DNA of 64,000 bases. Origin: Flavobacteriales bacterium (GTDB taxonomy: Bacteria; Bacteroidota; Bacteroidia; Flavobacteriales_E; Vicingaceae). This document shows, in pieces, positions 19,562-28,575 of the stretch. The stretch lies in assembly GCA_026196775.1 (NCBI GenBank), contig JAPHUD010000007.1, forward strand, positions 124,001-188,000, in the 5' to 3' direction. The notes under the pieces were generated by a model. It worked only from the letters and a program-made list of their open reading frames with translations. It made no database searches and was not told the DNA's origin. Position 1 is the first letter of the stretch. Each line of letters opens with the position of its first letter. Both the position numbers and the translations under genes were made by a program.

Positions 19562-22351
19562 TTAATTTAAAACTGCTAATGCTTTTTCCATAGCTGCATC
19601 TAAACCGTTTAGGTTAGCACCACCTGCTGTTGCAAAAAATGGCTGACCACCACCTCCACCTTGCATTTCTTTAGCCGCTTCTCTAACAATATTACCTGCA
19701 TGTAATTTTCTTTCGGTAGCTAAATTATCAGAAATGGCAATGGTTAAATTAGGTTTGCCATTAATTTCTGCACCCAAGACCAAGTACAGATTATCTATCT
19801 GGGCTTTTAACTGAAAAGCTAAATCTTTTATGGTTGCTGAATCTACAGCAGTTAGTTTTTTGGTGATAACATTAACACCATTAATATTTTTTACTTCGTT
19901 TAATAATTCTTCTTTAATGGCTTTTGCTTGTTCTTTGCCTTTTTGCTCTTCTTCTTTAAGCATGGCTTTTTTGATGTTATTCAATTCATCAATAATAACC
20001 GCATCCAACTTAATTTTTGTAAAATCTGCAATAGCATTGCTCAATACTTCTATTTGTAGAGAACCATTTGAAGGAGAAATTATATTTAGAGTAGGCATAT
20101 CACTCACTTTAGCATACTGTTGCAATAAATTATGCTGAGCAATATTTATTTTATTAATAATTTTATCAGTCACCAATCCTGATAATGGGTGTTTCGTAAT
20201 AATATCAATTTTTTCTTTTAGATAATTCGCTGCACCTTTTGATGTAACCGCTTCAATTCTTCTAATCCCTGCTGCAACAGAGCCTTCAGAAGTAATTTTA
20301 AACAACTCAATAGCTTTAGTATTGTTTACATGAATTCCTCCACACAATTCTTTAGAATCTCCAAACTGAATCATACGAACCTTATCGCCATATTTTTCGC
20401 CAAACAACATCATGGCTCCTTGCTTTTCAGCTTCTTCAATAGGAATTTCTCTATGTTCACTTAAGTTGATAGCAGCTTGAATTTTTTCATTCACAAAGTC
20501 TTCTATTTGTTGTAATTCTTCCTCACTTACTTTTTGGAAATGAGAAAAATCGAAACGTAAATAATCGGCATTTACCAACGAGCCTTTTTGTTCTACATGC
20601 GTACCTAAAATTGTTCTAAGCGCTTGGTGTAATAAATGCGTTGCTGAGTGATTAGCAGCGGTTAGTTTTCTATCGTTACTAACAACAGCTTTTACAGGTG
20701 CTGCAACATCTTCAGGCAATTCTTTAGTGAAATGAACTATTAAATTGTTCTCTTTTTTAGTGTCTAAAACAGTAATTTTCTTTCCATTAACTTCTAAATA
20801 ACCTTTATCGCCTACTTGACCTCCACCTTCCGGATAAAATGGTGTTTTTTCTAAAACAATTTGATATTGTTCTTTATCCTTGGCTTTAATTTTTCTATAA
20901 CTTACAATTTTTGTTTCACTTTCTAAATTATCATAACCAATAAATTCCGTCCCAAAAGCATTTTGAACAGTAATCCAATCTCCGGTTTCAATTTTGGTAG
21001 CAGCTCTAGAACGATTTTTTTGTTCTTCTAACTCTTTGTTAAAAGCATCCATATCCACTTTAAAACCATTTTCAGTTGCCATCAACTGAGTTAAATCTAT
21101 TGGAAAACCAAAAGTATCATACAATTCAAAAGCAAACTTGCCATCAATGGTTTTTGAAGTTGCTGATGCTATATAATTTTCAAATCGAGAAATGCCTTTG
21201 TCAAGCGTACGCAAAAAGCTATCTTCTTCTTCTTTAATTACTTTTGTAATAATTTCTTGTTGATTAACCAATTCGGGAAAGAATGCGCCCATTTGTTGAG
21301 CTAAAATTTCTACCAACTCATAAATAAAAGCTTCTTTAAGATTTAGAAAACTATAACCATACCTGATAGCTCTTCTTAAAATTCTTCGGATAACATATCC
21401 AGCTCCATTATTTGATGGTAATTGTCCATCTGCAATAGAAAAAGCAACTGCTCTCACATGATCGGCAATAACTCGAATAGCTACATCGGTTTTATATTGT
21501 GTATCTAATGAGTTTTTATAAGGAATACCCGAAATCTGAGCTATTTTGTCGGTTAATGGAGAAAAAACATCAGTATCATAGTTCGATTTTTTTCCTTGTA
21601 ATACCATTGCCAAACGTTCAAACCCCATTCCTGTATCCACATGTTTTGCAGGAAGTGCTTTTAATTTCCCATCAGCCATACGGTTAAATTCCATAAATAC
21701 TAAATTCCAAATTTCAATAACTTGCGGGTGGTCATTATTTACCAACTCTTTCCCTGGAATTTTAGCAATTTCTTCATCACTTCTAATATCCACATGAATT
21801 TCAGAACAAGGACCACAAGGGCCTGTATCGCCCATTTCCCAAAAGTTATCTTTTTTATTGGCTTTTAAAATTTTATCTGTTGTCAATCCGTTTTTTTCTA
21901 AAAGATCTTTCCAAAGCTCAAAAGCTTCGGTATCTTCAGGAGTTCCATCTTCTGCATCACCTTCAAAAACGGTGAAATACAACCTGTTTTTATCAATTTT
22001 ATAAACATCAACTAATAATTCCCAAGCCCACTCTATCGCTTCTTTTTTAAAATAATCTCCAAAACTCCAGTTACCCAACATCTCAAACATAGTATGATGA
22101 TAAGTATCAACACCCACTTCCTCTAAATCATTGTGCTTACCCGAAACACGCAAACATTTTTGAGTATCAGCAATTCTTTTATCCACAATAGGAGAGTTAC
22201 CTAAGAACAAATCTTTAAACTGATTCATTCCCGCATTGGTAAACATCAACGTAGGATCATTTTTAATAACCATTGGAGCAGAGGCTACAATTTTGTGGTT
22301 TTTTTGTTTGAAAAACGTTAAAAAAGCTTCACGAATTTCTTGAGACTTCAT
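19562..22351 (-). CDS. alaS: Alanyl-tRNA synthetase
   Basis: Charges tRNA-Ala, class II synthetase, 929 aa. The catalytic domain opens with LTFFKQKNHKIVASAP and has the class II motif NAGMNQFKD and GGGYVIRRI-type helix (NNGAGYVIRRILRRAIRYG). The editing domain contains HSATHLLH and CGGIHV (zinc-binding His and Cys). The C-terminal domain ends with the glycine-rich GGGGGQPFFATAGG. All expected parts are present. It is first in an operon with DUF6702 and the M1 peptidase. The upstream region holds divergent -7-like boxes shared with the M23 gene. Confidence 0.98.
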   Translation of the reverse strand: MKSQEIREAFLTFFKQKNHKIVASAPMVIKNDPTLMFTNAGMNQFKDLFLGNSPIVDKRIADTQKCLRVSGKHNDLEEVGVDTYHHTMFEMLGNWSFGDYFKKEAIEWAWELLVDVYKIDKNRLYFTVFEGDAEDGTPEDTEAFELWKDLLEKNGLTTDKILKANKKDNFWEMGDTGPCGPCSEIHVDIRSDEEIAKIPGKELVNNDHPQVIEIWNLVFMEFNRMADGKLKALPAKHVDTGMGFERLAMVLQGKKSNYDTDVFSPLTDKIAQISGIPYKNSLDTQYKTDVAIRVIADHVRAVAFSIADGQLPSNNGAGYVIRRILRRAIRYGYSFLNLKEAFIYELVEILAQQMGAFFPELVNQQEIITKVIKEEEDSFLRTLDKGISRFENYIASATSKTIDGKFAFELYDTFGFPIDLTQLMATENGFKVDMDAFNKELEEQKNRSRAATKIETGDWITVQNAFGTEFIGYDNLESETKIVSYRKIKAKDKEQYQIVLEKTPFYPEGGGQVGDKGYLEVNGKKITVLDTKKENNLIVHFTKELPEDVAAPVKAVVSNDRKLTAANHSATHLLHQALRTILGTHVEQKGSLVNADYLRFDFSHFQKVSEEELQQIEDFVNEKIQAAINLSEHREIPIEEAEKQGAMMLFGEKYGDKVRMIQFGDSKELCGGIHVNNTKAIELFKITSEGSVAAGIRRIEAVTSKGAANYLKEKIDIITKHPLSGLVTDKIINKINIAQHNLLQQYAKVSDMPTLNIISPSNGSLQIEVLSNAIADFTKIKLDAVIIDELNNIKKAMLKEEEQKGKEQAKAIKEELLNEVKNINGVNVITKKLTAVDSATIKDLAFQLKAQIDNLYLVLGAEINGKPNLTIAISDNLATERKLHAGNIVREAAKEMQGGGGGQPFFATAGGANLNGLDAAMEKALAVLN

Positions 22352-22468
22352 AAATATAGAATTATATAATTAATTGATAGTGATTATTTTTAGTCTTTTT
22401 AATGCTTTTAAAAAATGTTAAAAAACTACTAAAAGCAGCGATTTTAAACCATGTTAAGGCATTTTTGT

Positions 22469-22476
22469 TATTTTTG
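22469..22476 (+). promoter_or_regulatory. Possible -7 box for the M23 peptidase gene, overlapping region of the divergent alaS promoter
   Basis: TATTTTTG on the plus strand fits TAnnTTTG. On the minus strand TAGTTTTG lies at 22478-22485, two bases away, for alaS. Neither has an ideal TTG at -33. If both are used, the two RNA polymerases would compete. Confidence 0.4.
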
Positions 22477-22537
22477 TCAAAACTACATAAATTTTTTCGT
22501 TGGAGATTCTCAAATAATCAACGAAAAAAAGAAATAA

Positions 22538-23509
22538 ATGGCAAAAGTAAAATACAGATATAATCCACATACCTTAAGCTATGATAAAATTAAGCTTACT
22601 TGGCGTCAAAAACTGTCAAGAGCGTTATATTTTTTAGGAGCTAGTTTGGTTTTTGGTGTAGCCATTTATGCGGTTACCTATTCTTTTGTAGATTCTCCAA
22701 AAGAAAAGAAACTTAAAATTAGAAATGCTGAGTTACTTGCTCAATATGAATTATTGAACAAAAAATTAGAAAAGCTAGCTGTTGTTGTTGAAGATGTTCA
22801 AAAAAGAGATGATAATATTTATCGTGTAATTTTTGAAGCAGAACCTATTCCCGCAGAAATTAGAAAAGCTGGTATTGGTGGTGTGAACAGATATGAAGAA
22901 TTAGAAAATTTTTCTGATGCTGATTTGATTATTTCTACAGCAAAAAAAATAGACCAACTTTCCAAACAGTTATATATCCAATCTAAATCTTTTGATGACG
23001 TTTTTAAAATGGCTAAAAACAAGGAAAAAATGTTGGAATCTATTCCGGCAATTCAGCCTGTACAAAATGAAGATTTAACTAGAATGGCAAGTGGTTATGG
23101 AATGAGAACACACCCTATTTTAAAATATACTAAGTTCCATGCAGGAATGGATTTTACAGCACCTGTAGGAACGCCAATTTATGCTACAGGGAAAGGAACA
23201 GTTATTCAAGCGGATAACAAAGCAAGTGGTTATGGAAATCACGTTAGAATTGACCATGGTTATGGCTATGTCACTTTATATGCCCACATGAGTAAAATAA
23301 AAGTTAAAGAAGGCGAAAAAATAAACAGAGGTGACATTATTGGTTATGTTGGAAACACAGGCTTATCTGCCGGACCACACTGCCACTACGAAGTTAGAAA
23401 AAATGATATACCTGTAAACCCTGTAAGTTTTTATTTCAACGATTTATCTCCAGAAGAGTTTGCTAAAATGGTTGAGCTATCTAATGCTCCAACTCAATCT
23501 ATGGACTAA
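22538..23509 (+). CDS. M23 family metallopeptidase, membrane-anchored peptidoglycan hydrolase
   Basis: Cuts peptide cross-links in peptidoglycan or regulates such cutting. One transmembrane helix at about 28-50, a coiled coil at about 55-90 and a helical linker precede the LytM domain at about 185-300. Zinc ligands H201 and D205 (FHAGMD) and H283 (HCH) and the catalytic H250 (YAHMS) are all present, so the enzyme should be active. GYGMRTHP at 186-193 is the usual opening of the domain. This layout matches the Bacteroidota M23 proteins involved in cell division and envelope growth. The TRIC-type channel gene follows by 34 bases. Confidence 0.93.
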   Translation: MAKVKYRYNPHTLSYDKIKLTWRQKLSRALYFLGASLVFGVAIYAVTYSFVDSPKEKKLKIRNAELLAQYELLNKKLEKLAVVVEDVQKRDDNIYRVIFEAEPIPAEIRKAGIGGVNRYEELENFSDADLIISTAKKIDQLSKQLYIQSKSFDDVFKMAKNKEKMLESIPAIQPVQNEDLTRMASGYGMRTHPILKYTKFHAGMDFTAPVGTPIYATGKGTVIQADNKASGYGNHVRIDHGYGYVTLYAHMSKIKVKEGEKINRGDIIGYVGNTGLSAGPHCHYEVRKNDIPVNPVSFYFNDLSPEEFAKMVELSNAPTQSMD

Positions 23510-23543
23510 GCAATGTACAAATTGCTAACTAATTAAAACTACT

Positions 23544-24173
23544 TTGGAAGAAATTTTCACCAATTTACTCGACTTAATAGGAACTTTTGTTTTTGCAATA
23601 AGCGGTATCAGATTAGCTTCTCGTAAACAAATAGATTGGTTTGGTGCTTATATAATTGGCTTAGTAACTGCCATTGGTGGTGGAACAGCCAGAGATGTAT
23701 TATTGGATACTACTCCTTTTTGGATGCTAGACAGCAAGTATTTTATAACAACAGGAGTAGCCTTGCTAATTACCATTTTATTTAAAGATAAATTATTTAA
23801 ATGGGGAAATACCTTATTTTTATTTGACGCCATAGGTTTGGGCTTATTTACAATTGTAGGAATTAGTAAAAGTGTAGATGCGGGCTTTCCATTTTGGGTT
23901 TGTATTTTAATGGGAGCTATTACCGGTTCTTTGGGAGGGGTAATTAGAGATGTTTTATTAAATGAAGTACCTTTATTATTGCGAAAAGATATTTATGCTT
24001 TAGCATGTGTAACCGGAGGAATAGTTTATTTTATTTGTATTCACTTTAGTGTTCCTATTACAATAACAGAGCTAATTGGAGCATTTATTGTAATATTGGT
24101 TAGATTAGTTGCGGTAAAGTTCCATATTCATTTACCAGTGCTAAACTCTATTGAAAATGATGAAGGGTATTAA
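23544..24173 (+). CDS. Trimeric intracellular cation (TRIC) channel family protein, UPF0126/YicG
   Basis: Inner-membrane protein of 209 aa with about seven hydrophobic helices in two repeats of three plus one. Each repeat has the family motif: GGGTARDVLL near 47-56 and GGVIRDVLLNEVP near 131-143. Bacterial members conduct monovalent cations in structural studies; some are annotated as glycine transporters (YadS/YicG type). The start is TTG at 23544, as no in-frame ATG precedes the first helix. It lies 34 bases after the M23 gene and may be cotranscribed. rpmH has its own promoter downstream. Confidence 0.85.
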   Translation: MEEIFTNLLDLIGTFVFAISGIRLASRKQIDWFGAYIIGLVTAIGGGTARDVLLDTTPFWMLDSKYFITTGVALLITILFKDKLFKWGNTLFLFDAIGLGLFTIVGISKSVDAGFPFWVCILMGAITGSLGGVIRDVLLNEVPLLLRKDIYALACVTGGIVYFICIHFSVPITITELIGAFIVILVRLVAVKFHIHLPVLNSIENDEGY

Positions 24174-24200
24174 AAAAATAAAATAAAATTTAAATAATTC

Positions 24201-24230
24201 TTGCGGAGAAAGAAAAAAAATATACTTTTG
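24201..24230 (+). promoter_or_regulatory. rpmH promoter
   Basis: TTG at 24201-24203, 19 bases, TACTTTTG at 24223-24230: full Bacteroidota consensus, 32 bases before the rpmH ATG. Confidence 0.88.
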
Positions 24231-24262
24231 CAGACCGAAATAAATTTTAAAAAACAGAAAAG

Positions 24263-24421
24263 ATGAAAAGAACGTTTCAACCATCCAGAAGAAAAAGAAG
24301 AAATAAACATGGTTTTATGAGCAGAATGGAATCTGCTAATGGTAGAAAAGTATTAGCAAGAAGAAGAGCTAAAGGAAGAAAGAAATTGACTGTGTCTGAC
24401 GAACCAAGACATAAGAGATAA
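24263..24421 (+). CDS. rpmH: 50S ribosomal protein L34
   Basis: A 52-aa ribosomal protein that lies below the usual ORF size cutoff. It begins [18 protein letters not shown] and continues with [18 protein letters not shown], the standard L34 core, then a short C-terminal tail SDEPRHKR that is typical of Bacteroidota L34. The gene has its own strong promoter and a perfect terminator, so it forms a monocistronic unit. It is not followed by rnpA or dnaA here, unlike the classical rpmH-rnpA arrangement. Confidence 0.98.
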   Translation: MKRTFQPSRRKRRNKHGFMSRMESANGRKVLARRRAKGRKKLTVSDEPRHKR

Positions 24422-24440
24422 TCATATTTATATAAATTAA

Positions 24441-24467
24441 AGGGATGCAAAAGCATCCCTTTTTTTT
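24441..24467 (+). terminator. rpmH terminator
   Basis: AGGGATGC (24441-24448), AAAA loop, GCATCCCT (24453-24460), then T residues to 24467. Confidence 0.95.
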
Positions 24468-24574
24468 GAACAAAATTTTAGGTTTTGTTGAAAAATAAGC
24501 CTTTAATCAATCAGCAAATTAAAGTAATTTCGCAAACGCAAGAAATAATTATTGAAAATAAAAATAAATAGAAA

Positions 24575-27388
24575 ATGCCAAAAGATTCATCCATCAAACA
24601 CATTTTAATTATAGGTAGCGGTCCAATAGTAATAGGTCAAGCATGTGAATTCGATTATGCTGGCTCTCAAGCAGCTCGGTCACTAAGAGATGAAGGAATA
24701 GAAGTTACCTTAATCAACTCTAACCCTGCTACTATTATGACGGATAAAGTTATTGCTGATAATATTTATCTGAAACCACTAACGGTTGAATCTATTGAAG
24801 AAATTTTACAAAAACATGATATTGATGCTGTTTTACCAACAATGGGTGGACAAACTGCTTTAAACCTTTGTATTGAATGTGATGAAACTGGTTTGTGGGA
24901 AAAATACAATGTAAAAATGATAGGTGTTGATATTGCCGCTATTGAAATCACAGAAAACAGAGAAGCATTTAGAAAATTAATGGAAGATATTGGTGTTCCA
25001 ATGGCTCCACAAACAACTGCAAAATCCTTCTTAGAAGGAAAAAAAGTAGCTCAAGAATATGGATTTCCTTTATGTATTAGAGCTTCTTATACCTTAGGAG
25101 GAGCAGGAGCTGCAATCGTTTACGATGAAAAAGAATTTGATGAATTATTAAATCAAGGCTTACATATTTCTCCTATTCATGAGGTAATGATAGATAAAGC
25201 GATGATGGGGTGGAAAGAGTTTGAGTTAGAATTGTTGAGAGATAAAAATGATAATGTTGTGATTATCTGTTCTATTGAAAACTTTGATCCAATGGGGATT
25301 CATACAGGAGATTCTATTACAGTTGCTCCAGCAATGACCTTATCTGATACCACATATCAGAGAATGAGAGATATGGCAATTAAAATGATGCGTTCTATTG
25401 GAGATTTTGCTGGAGGTTGTAATGTGCAATTTGCTGTTAGTCCTGATGAAAAAGAAGATATTATTGCCATAGAAATTAACCCAAGGGTTTCACGTTCATC
25501 CGCTTTAGCATCAAAAGCAACAGGTTATCCTATTGCAAAAATTGCATCAAAATTAGCTATCGGTTATAACCTTACTGAATTAGATAACCAGATTACTAAA
25601 TCTACTTCAGCTTATTTTGAACCAACGCTAGATTACGTTATTGTAAAAATACCTAGATGGAATTTTGATAAATTCAAAGGAGCTAATAGAACCTTAGGAC
25701 TTCAAATGAAATCTGTTGGAGAAGTAATGGGTATTGGGCGTTCTTTTCAGGAAGCTTTACAAAAAGCTTGTCAGAGTTTAGAGATAAATAGAAATGGTTT
25801 AGGAGCTGACGGAAAAGAATTGACTAACCAAGATGCTATTTTAAAAAGCCTTGAAAACCCTAGTTGGGACAGACTTTTCCATGTTTATGATGCTATTAAG
25901 ATGGGGATTCCTTTTAAAACCATTTTCGATAAAACAAAAATTGACCTTTGGTTTTTAAGACAAATTGAAGATTTTATAAAACTTGAAAAAAGAATTGAAG
26001 CCTATACGTTAGATTCAATGCCAAAAGACTTAATGTATGAGGCAAAACAAAAAGGTTATGCAGATAGACAAATTGCACATTTATTAAAATGTTTGGAAAG
26101 TGAAGTATATACCAAACGAAACGAAATGAACATTAAACGAGTTTACAAACTTGTTGATACTTGTGCAGCTGAGTTTCCTGCTCAAACACCTTATTACTAC
26201 TCTACTTTTGAAGATGAAAATGAATCTATAGTTACAGACAGAAAGAAAGTAGTTGTGTTAGGGTCTGGACCAAACAGAATAGGACAAGGAATAGAGTTTG
26301 ACTACAGTTGTGTACATGGAGTACTAGCCGCCAAAGAAATGGGCTACGAAACCATTATGATTAACTGTAACCCAGAAACTGTTTCTACAGATTTTGATAC
26401 AGCAGATAAACTTTATTTTGAACCTGTTTTTTGGGAACATATTTATGATATTATTCAACACGAGAAACCCGAAGGAGTTATTGTTCAGTTAGGTGGGCAA
26501 ACTGCTTTAAAATTAGCTGAAAAACTAGAAAAATACGGAGTTAAAATTATAGGAACTTCTTTTGAAGCACTAGATATAGCTGAAGATAGAGGACGTTTTT
26601 CAAATGTATTAAAAGAATTAAACATTCCATATCCAGAATTTGGAGTAGTTGAAAGTGCTGAACAAGCATTGCAATTATCTAAAGAATTAGGATTCCCGTT
26701 ATTAGTTCGTCCTTCGTATGTATTGGGTGGGCAAAAAATGAAAATTGTTATCAATGAAGAAGAATTAGAACATCATGTAGTAGATATTTTAAAGTCTATG
26801 CCTGACAATCAAATTTTGCTCGACCATTTTTTAGGTGGTGCTATTGAAGCAGAAGCAGATGCTATTTGCGATGGAGAAAATGTTTACATTATTGGAGTGA
26901 TGCAACATATAGAACCCGCAGGTATTCACTCTGGCGACTCTTATGCAGTACTTCCTCCTTATAACTTAGGGGATTTAATTATTACTCAAATAGAAGATAT
27001 TACTAAAAAAATAGCTGTGCGATTAAAAACAGTTGGTTTAATAAACATTCAGTTTGCTGTAAAAGATGATGTGGTTTATGTAATTGAGGCTAACCCTCGA
27101 GCTTCTAGAACGGTTCCTTTTATTGCTAAAGCATACGATGAACCTTATGTCAATTATGCAACTAAAGTAATGTTAGGAGCCAAAGTAACAGATTTCACTT
27201 TTAATCCTAAGAAACAAGGTTACGCTATAAAAATTCCAGTATTTTCTTTCAATAAATTCCCTAATGTGAACAAAGAATTAGGTCCGGAAATGAAATCTAC
27301 AGGAGAAGCCATAAGGTTTATTGATAGCTTAAAAGACAAGTTCTTTAGAGATATCTATGCTGAACGAAATTTATATTTAAGTAAATAA
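24575..27388 (+). CDS. carB: Carbamoyl-phosphate synthase large subunit lacking the allosteric domain
   Basis: Makes carbamoyl phosphate for pyrimidines and arginine, with ammonia delivered by CarA. Two homologous ATP-grasp halves are seen: the first opens with ILIIGSGPIVIGQACEFDYAG near 10 and the second with VVVLGSGPNRIGQGIEFDY near 558. The chain ends at 937 aa, just after GPEMKSTGEAIRFIDSL. E. coli CarB has 1073 aa, the last roughly 135 being the MGS-like domain that binds UMP, IMP and ornithine. That domain is missing, and the 67 bases before the next gene cannot encode it. Short CarB forms are found in other Flavobacteriales to my knowledge. carA is not in the window. Confidence 0.97.
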   Translation: MPKDSSIKHILIIGSGPIVIGQACEFDYAGSQAARSLRDEGIEVTLINSNPATIMTDKVIADNIYLKPLTVESIEEILQKHDIDAVLPTMGGQTALNLCIECDETGLWEKYNVKMIGVDIAAIEITENREAFRKLMEDIGVPMAPQTTAKSFLEGKKVAQEYGFPLCIRASYTLGGAGAAIVYDEKEFDELLNQGLHISPIHEVMIDKAMMGWKEFELELLRDKNDNVVIICSIENFDPMGIHTGDSITVAPAMTLSDTTYQRMRDMAIKMMRSIGDFAGGCNVQFAVSPDEKEDIIAIEINPRVSRSSALASKATGYPIAKIASKLAIGYNLTELDNQITKSTSAYFEPTLDYVIVKIPRWNFDKFKGANRTLGLQMKSVGEVMGIGRSFQEALQKACQSLEINRNGLGADGKELTNQDAILKSLENPSWDRLFHVYDAIKMGIPFKTIFDKTKIDLWFLRQIEDFIKLEKRIEAYTLDSMPKDLMYEAKQKGYADRQIAHLLKCLESEVYTKRNEMNIKRVYKLVDTCAAEFPAQTPYYYSTFEDENESIVTDRKKVVVLGSGPNRIGQGIEFDYSCVHGVLAAKEMGYETIMINCNPETVSTDFDTADKLYFEPVFWEHIYDIIQHEKPEGVIVQLGGQTALKLAEKLEKYGVKIIGTSFEALDIAEDRGRFSNVLKELNIPYPEFGVVESAEQALQLSKELGFPLLVRPSYVLGGQKMKIVINEEELEHHVVDILKSMPDNQILLDHFLGGAIEAEADAICDGENVYIIGVMQHIEPAGIHSGDSYAVLPPYNLGDLIITQIEDITKKIAVRLKTVGLINIQFAVKDDVVYVIEANPRASRTVPFIAKAYDEPYVNYATKVMLGAKVTDFTFNPKKQGYAIKIPVFSFNKFPNVNKELGPEMKSTGEAIRFIDSLKDKFFRDIYAERNLYLSK

Positions 27389-27455
27389 TTTAAATGTGTA
27401 AATTTAAACATGTGAGAATTTTATAATCTCTAACTTTTTTACTTTCTATTGTTTT

Positions 27456-27728
27456 ATGCAAATCCTACGCACTATACTCATAATTGTACTTGTTTACTAT
27501 GCATTCAAGTTTTTATTTCGATTTTTATTTCCTATAATTTTGAAGAGTTGGGTGGATAAAAAAACACAACAATTTCAGCAACAAAACAATTTTATGGATA
27601 GCGAAAAAGTTAAAGAATTTGCCAAACAAAAAGAAGGTGAAATAAAAATTAAACCTACCAATAAATCACATAAACCTGACACAGATAATGTTGGTGATTA
27701 TGTAGATTATGAAGAGGTAAAAGATTAA
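27456..27728 (+). CDS. DUF4834 family small membrane protein
   Basis: A 90-aa protein with a hydrophobic N-terminal helix (IIVLVYYAFKFLFRFLFPII) and a polar tail rich in Gln, Lys and Asp ending in DYVDYEEVKD. The layout matches DUF4834, a Bacteroidota family of unknown role with one membrane helix and an acidic tyrosine-containing tail. It follows carB by 67 bases, with no clear promoter or terminator between. No enzyme motif is visible. Confidence 0.7.
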   Translation: MQILRTILIIVLVYYAFKFLFRFLFPIILKSWVDKKTQQFQQQNNFMDSEKVKEFAKQKEGEIKIKPTNKSHKPDTDNVGDYVDYEEVKD

Positions 27729-27806
27729 ATAATAAATAACCTTAGACAAGCAAATTACGTTAGTTAAAGTGTTACCTTTATAAAGTATTCACAAAAAATA
27801 TATATT

Positions 27807-28439
27807 ATGAAAAAGATTATTATAGGATTAAGTCTAATTTTTATTGGAAGTCAGATGTTTATGTCTTGTAGCTCTGAAAATGCAGTTGTAAGTCAGTTTT
27901 CTAAAAGAAAATACCTTAAAAACTTCAAAGAAAACAAACTAAACAATAATGACAAAATTAAACAAAGAGAAAACACTTACGAATTAGCCGAAATTGAATC
28001 AAAATCAAATGAAGAAATTACGCTAACAGTTTCTATCACTGAAGAAATTAATCTCTCTACAACTATAACTGAAAACAATCAGTTAGCAAGTACTGTAGAA
28101 ACTTCAGCTGAAATAATTGAAAAAGAAGCTTTTGAAACATTAAAAAGTAAATCAGATTATAATTGGAATAGTTACAATAGAACTATAGATTTTTCTAAAA
28201 TGAATGATGCTAATAAAGCTTTTAAGGGAGAAAACATTGCTAAACATAACTTTCAATCAAAACAAGCACATGATTTAGTATTGATTTTATGTGGTATATT
28301 TTTACCTCCTTTAGGTGTGTTTTTATATGAAGGAACTATTACTAATAATTTTTGGCTAGATTTATTATTAACCCTTTTCTTTTGGTTACCAGGAGTTATT
28401 TTTGCTTTCTTAGTGATGTATGGTGGAGTTTCTATTTAG
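27807..28439 (+). CDS. Lipoprotein with C-terminal Pmp3/YqaE membrane domain
   Basis: Protein of 210 aa. The N terminus is a lipoprotein signal (MKKIIIGLSLIFIGSQMFMSC, lipid-modified Cys near 21). A long polar region rich in Glu, Thr and Asn (about 25-145) follows. The C terminus (about 150-208) is a Pmp3/UPF0057 domain: LILCGIFLPPLGVFLYEG and a second helix FWLPGVIFAFLVMYGG. Free-standing Pmp3 proteins are about 55 aa and act in membrane potential and salt stress. Here the domain is at the end of an exported chain, which raises a topology question because the lipid anchor and two helices sit in the same protein. A hairpin terminator follows. Confidence 0.85.
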   Translation: MKKIIIGLSLIFIGSQMFMSCSSENAVVSQFSKRKYLKNFKENKLNNNDKIKQRENTYELAEIESKSNEEITLTVSITEEINLSTTITENNQLASTVETSAEIIEKEAFETLKSKSDYNWNSYNRTIDFSKMNDANKAFKGENIAKHNFQSKQAHDLVLILCGIFLPPLGVFLYEGTITNNFWLDLLLTLFFWLPGVIFAFLVMYGGVSI

Positions 28440-28455
28440 AAGAATTTAGAAGAAT

Positions 28456-28495
28456 AAACGACAAAAGCCTTAGAACTCTGAGGCTTTTGTCGTTT
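28456..28495. terminator. Long hairpin after the Pmp3-lipoprotein gene
   Basis: AAACGACAAAAGCCT (28456-28470) and AGGCTTTTGTCGTTT (28481-28495) make a perfect 15-bp stem with a 10-base loop. The T tract is short, so termination could rely on stem strength; it may also serve the convergent transporter gene. Confidence 0.75.
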
Positions 28496-28575
28496 ACATG
28501 TGTTTTCAACTTTCATTTGCATCAGGCAAATAGAAAATGAAGTCAAAATTTTGATTAAGGAAGTAATAAATCCTT

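Noticed and set aside
28352-28540. Frame of 62 codons over the end of the Pmp3-lipoprotein gene
   Set aside because: Overlaps the real gene in another frame and crosses the terminator hairpin.
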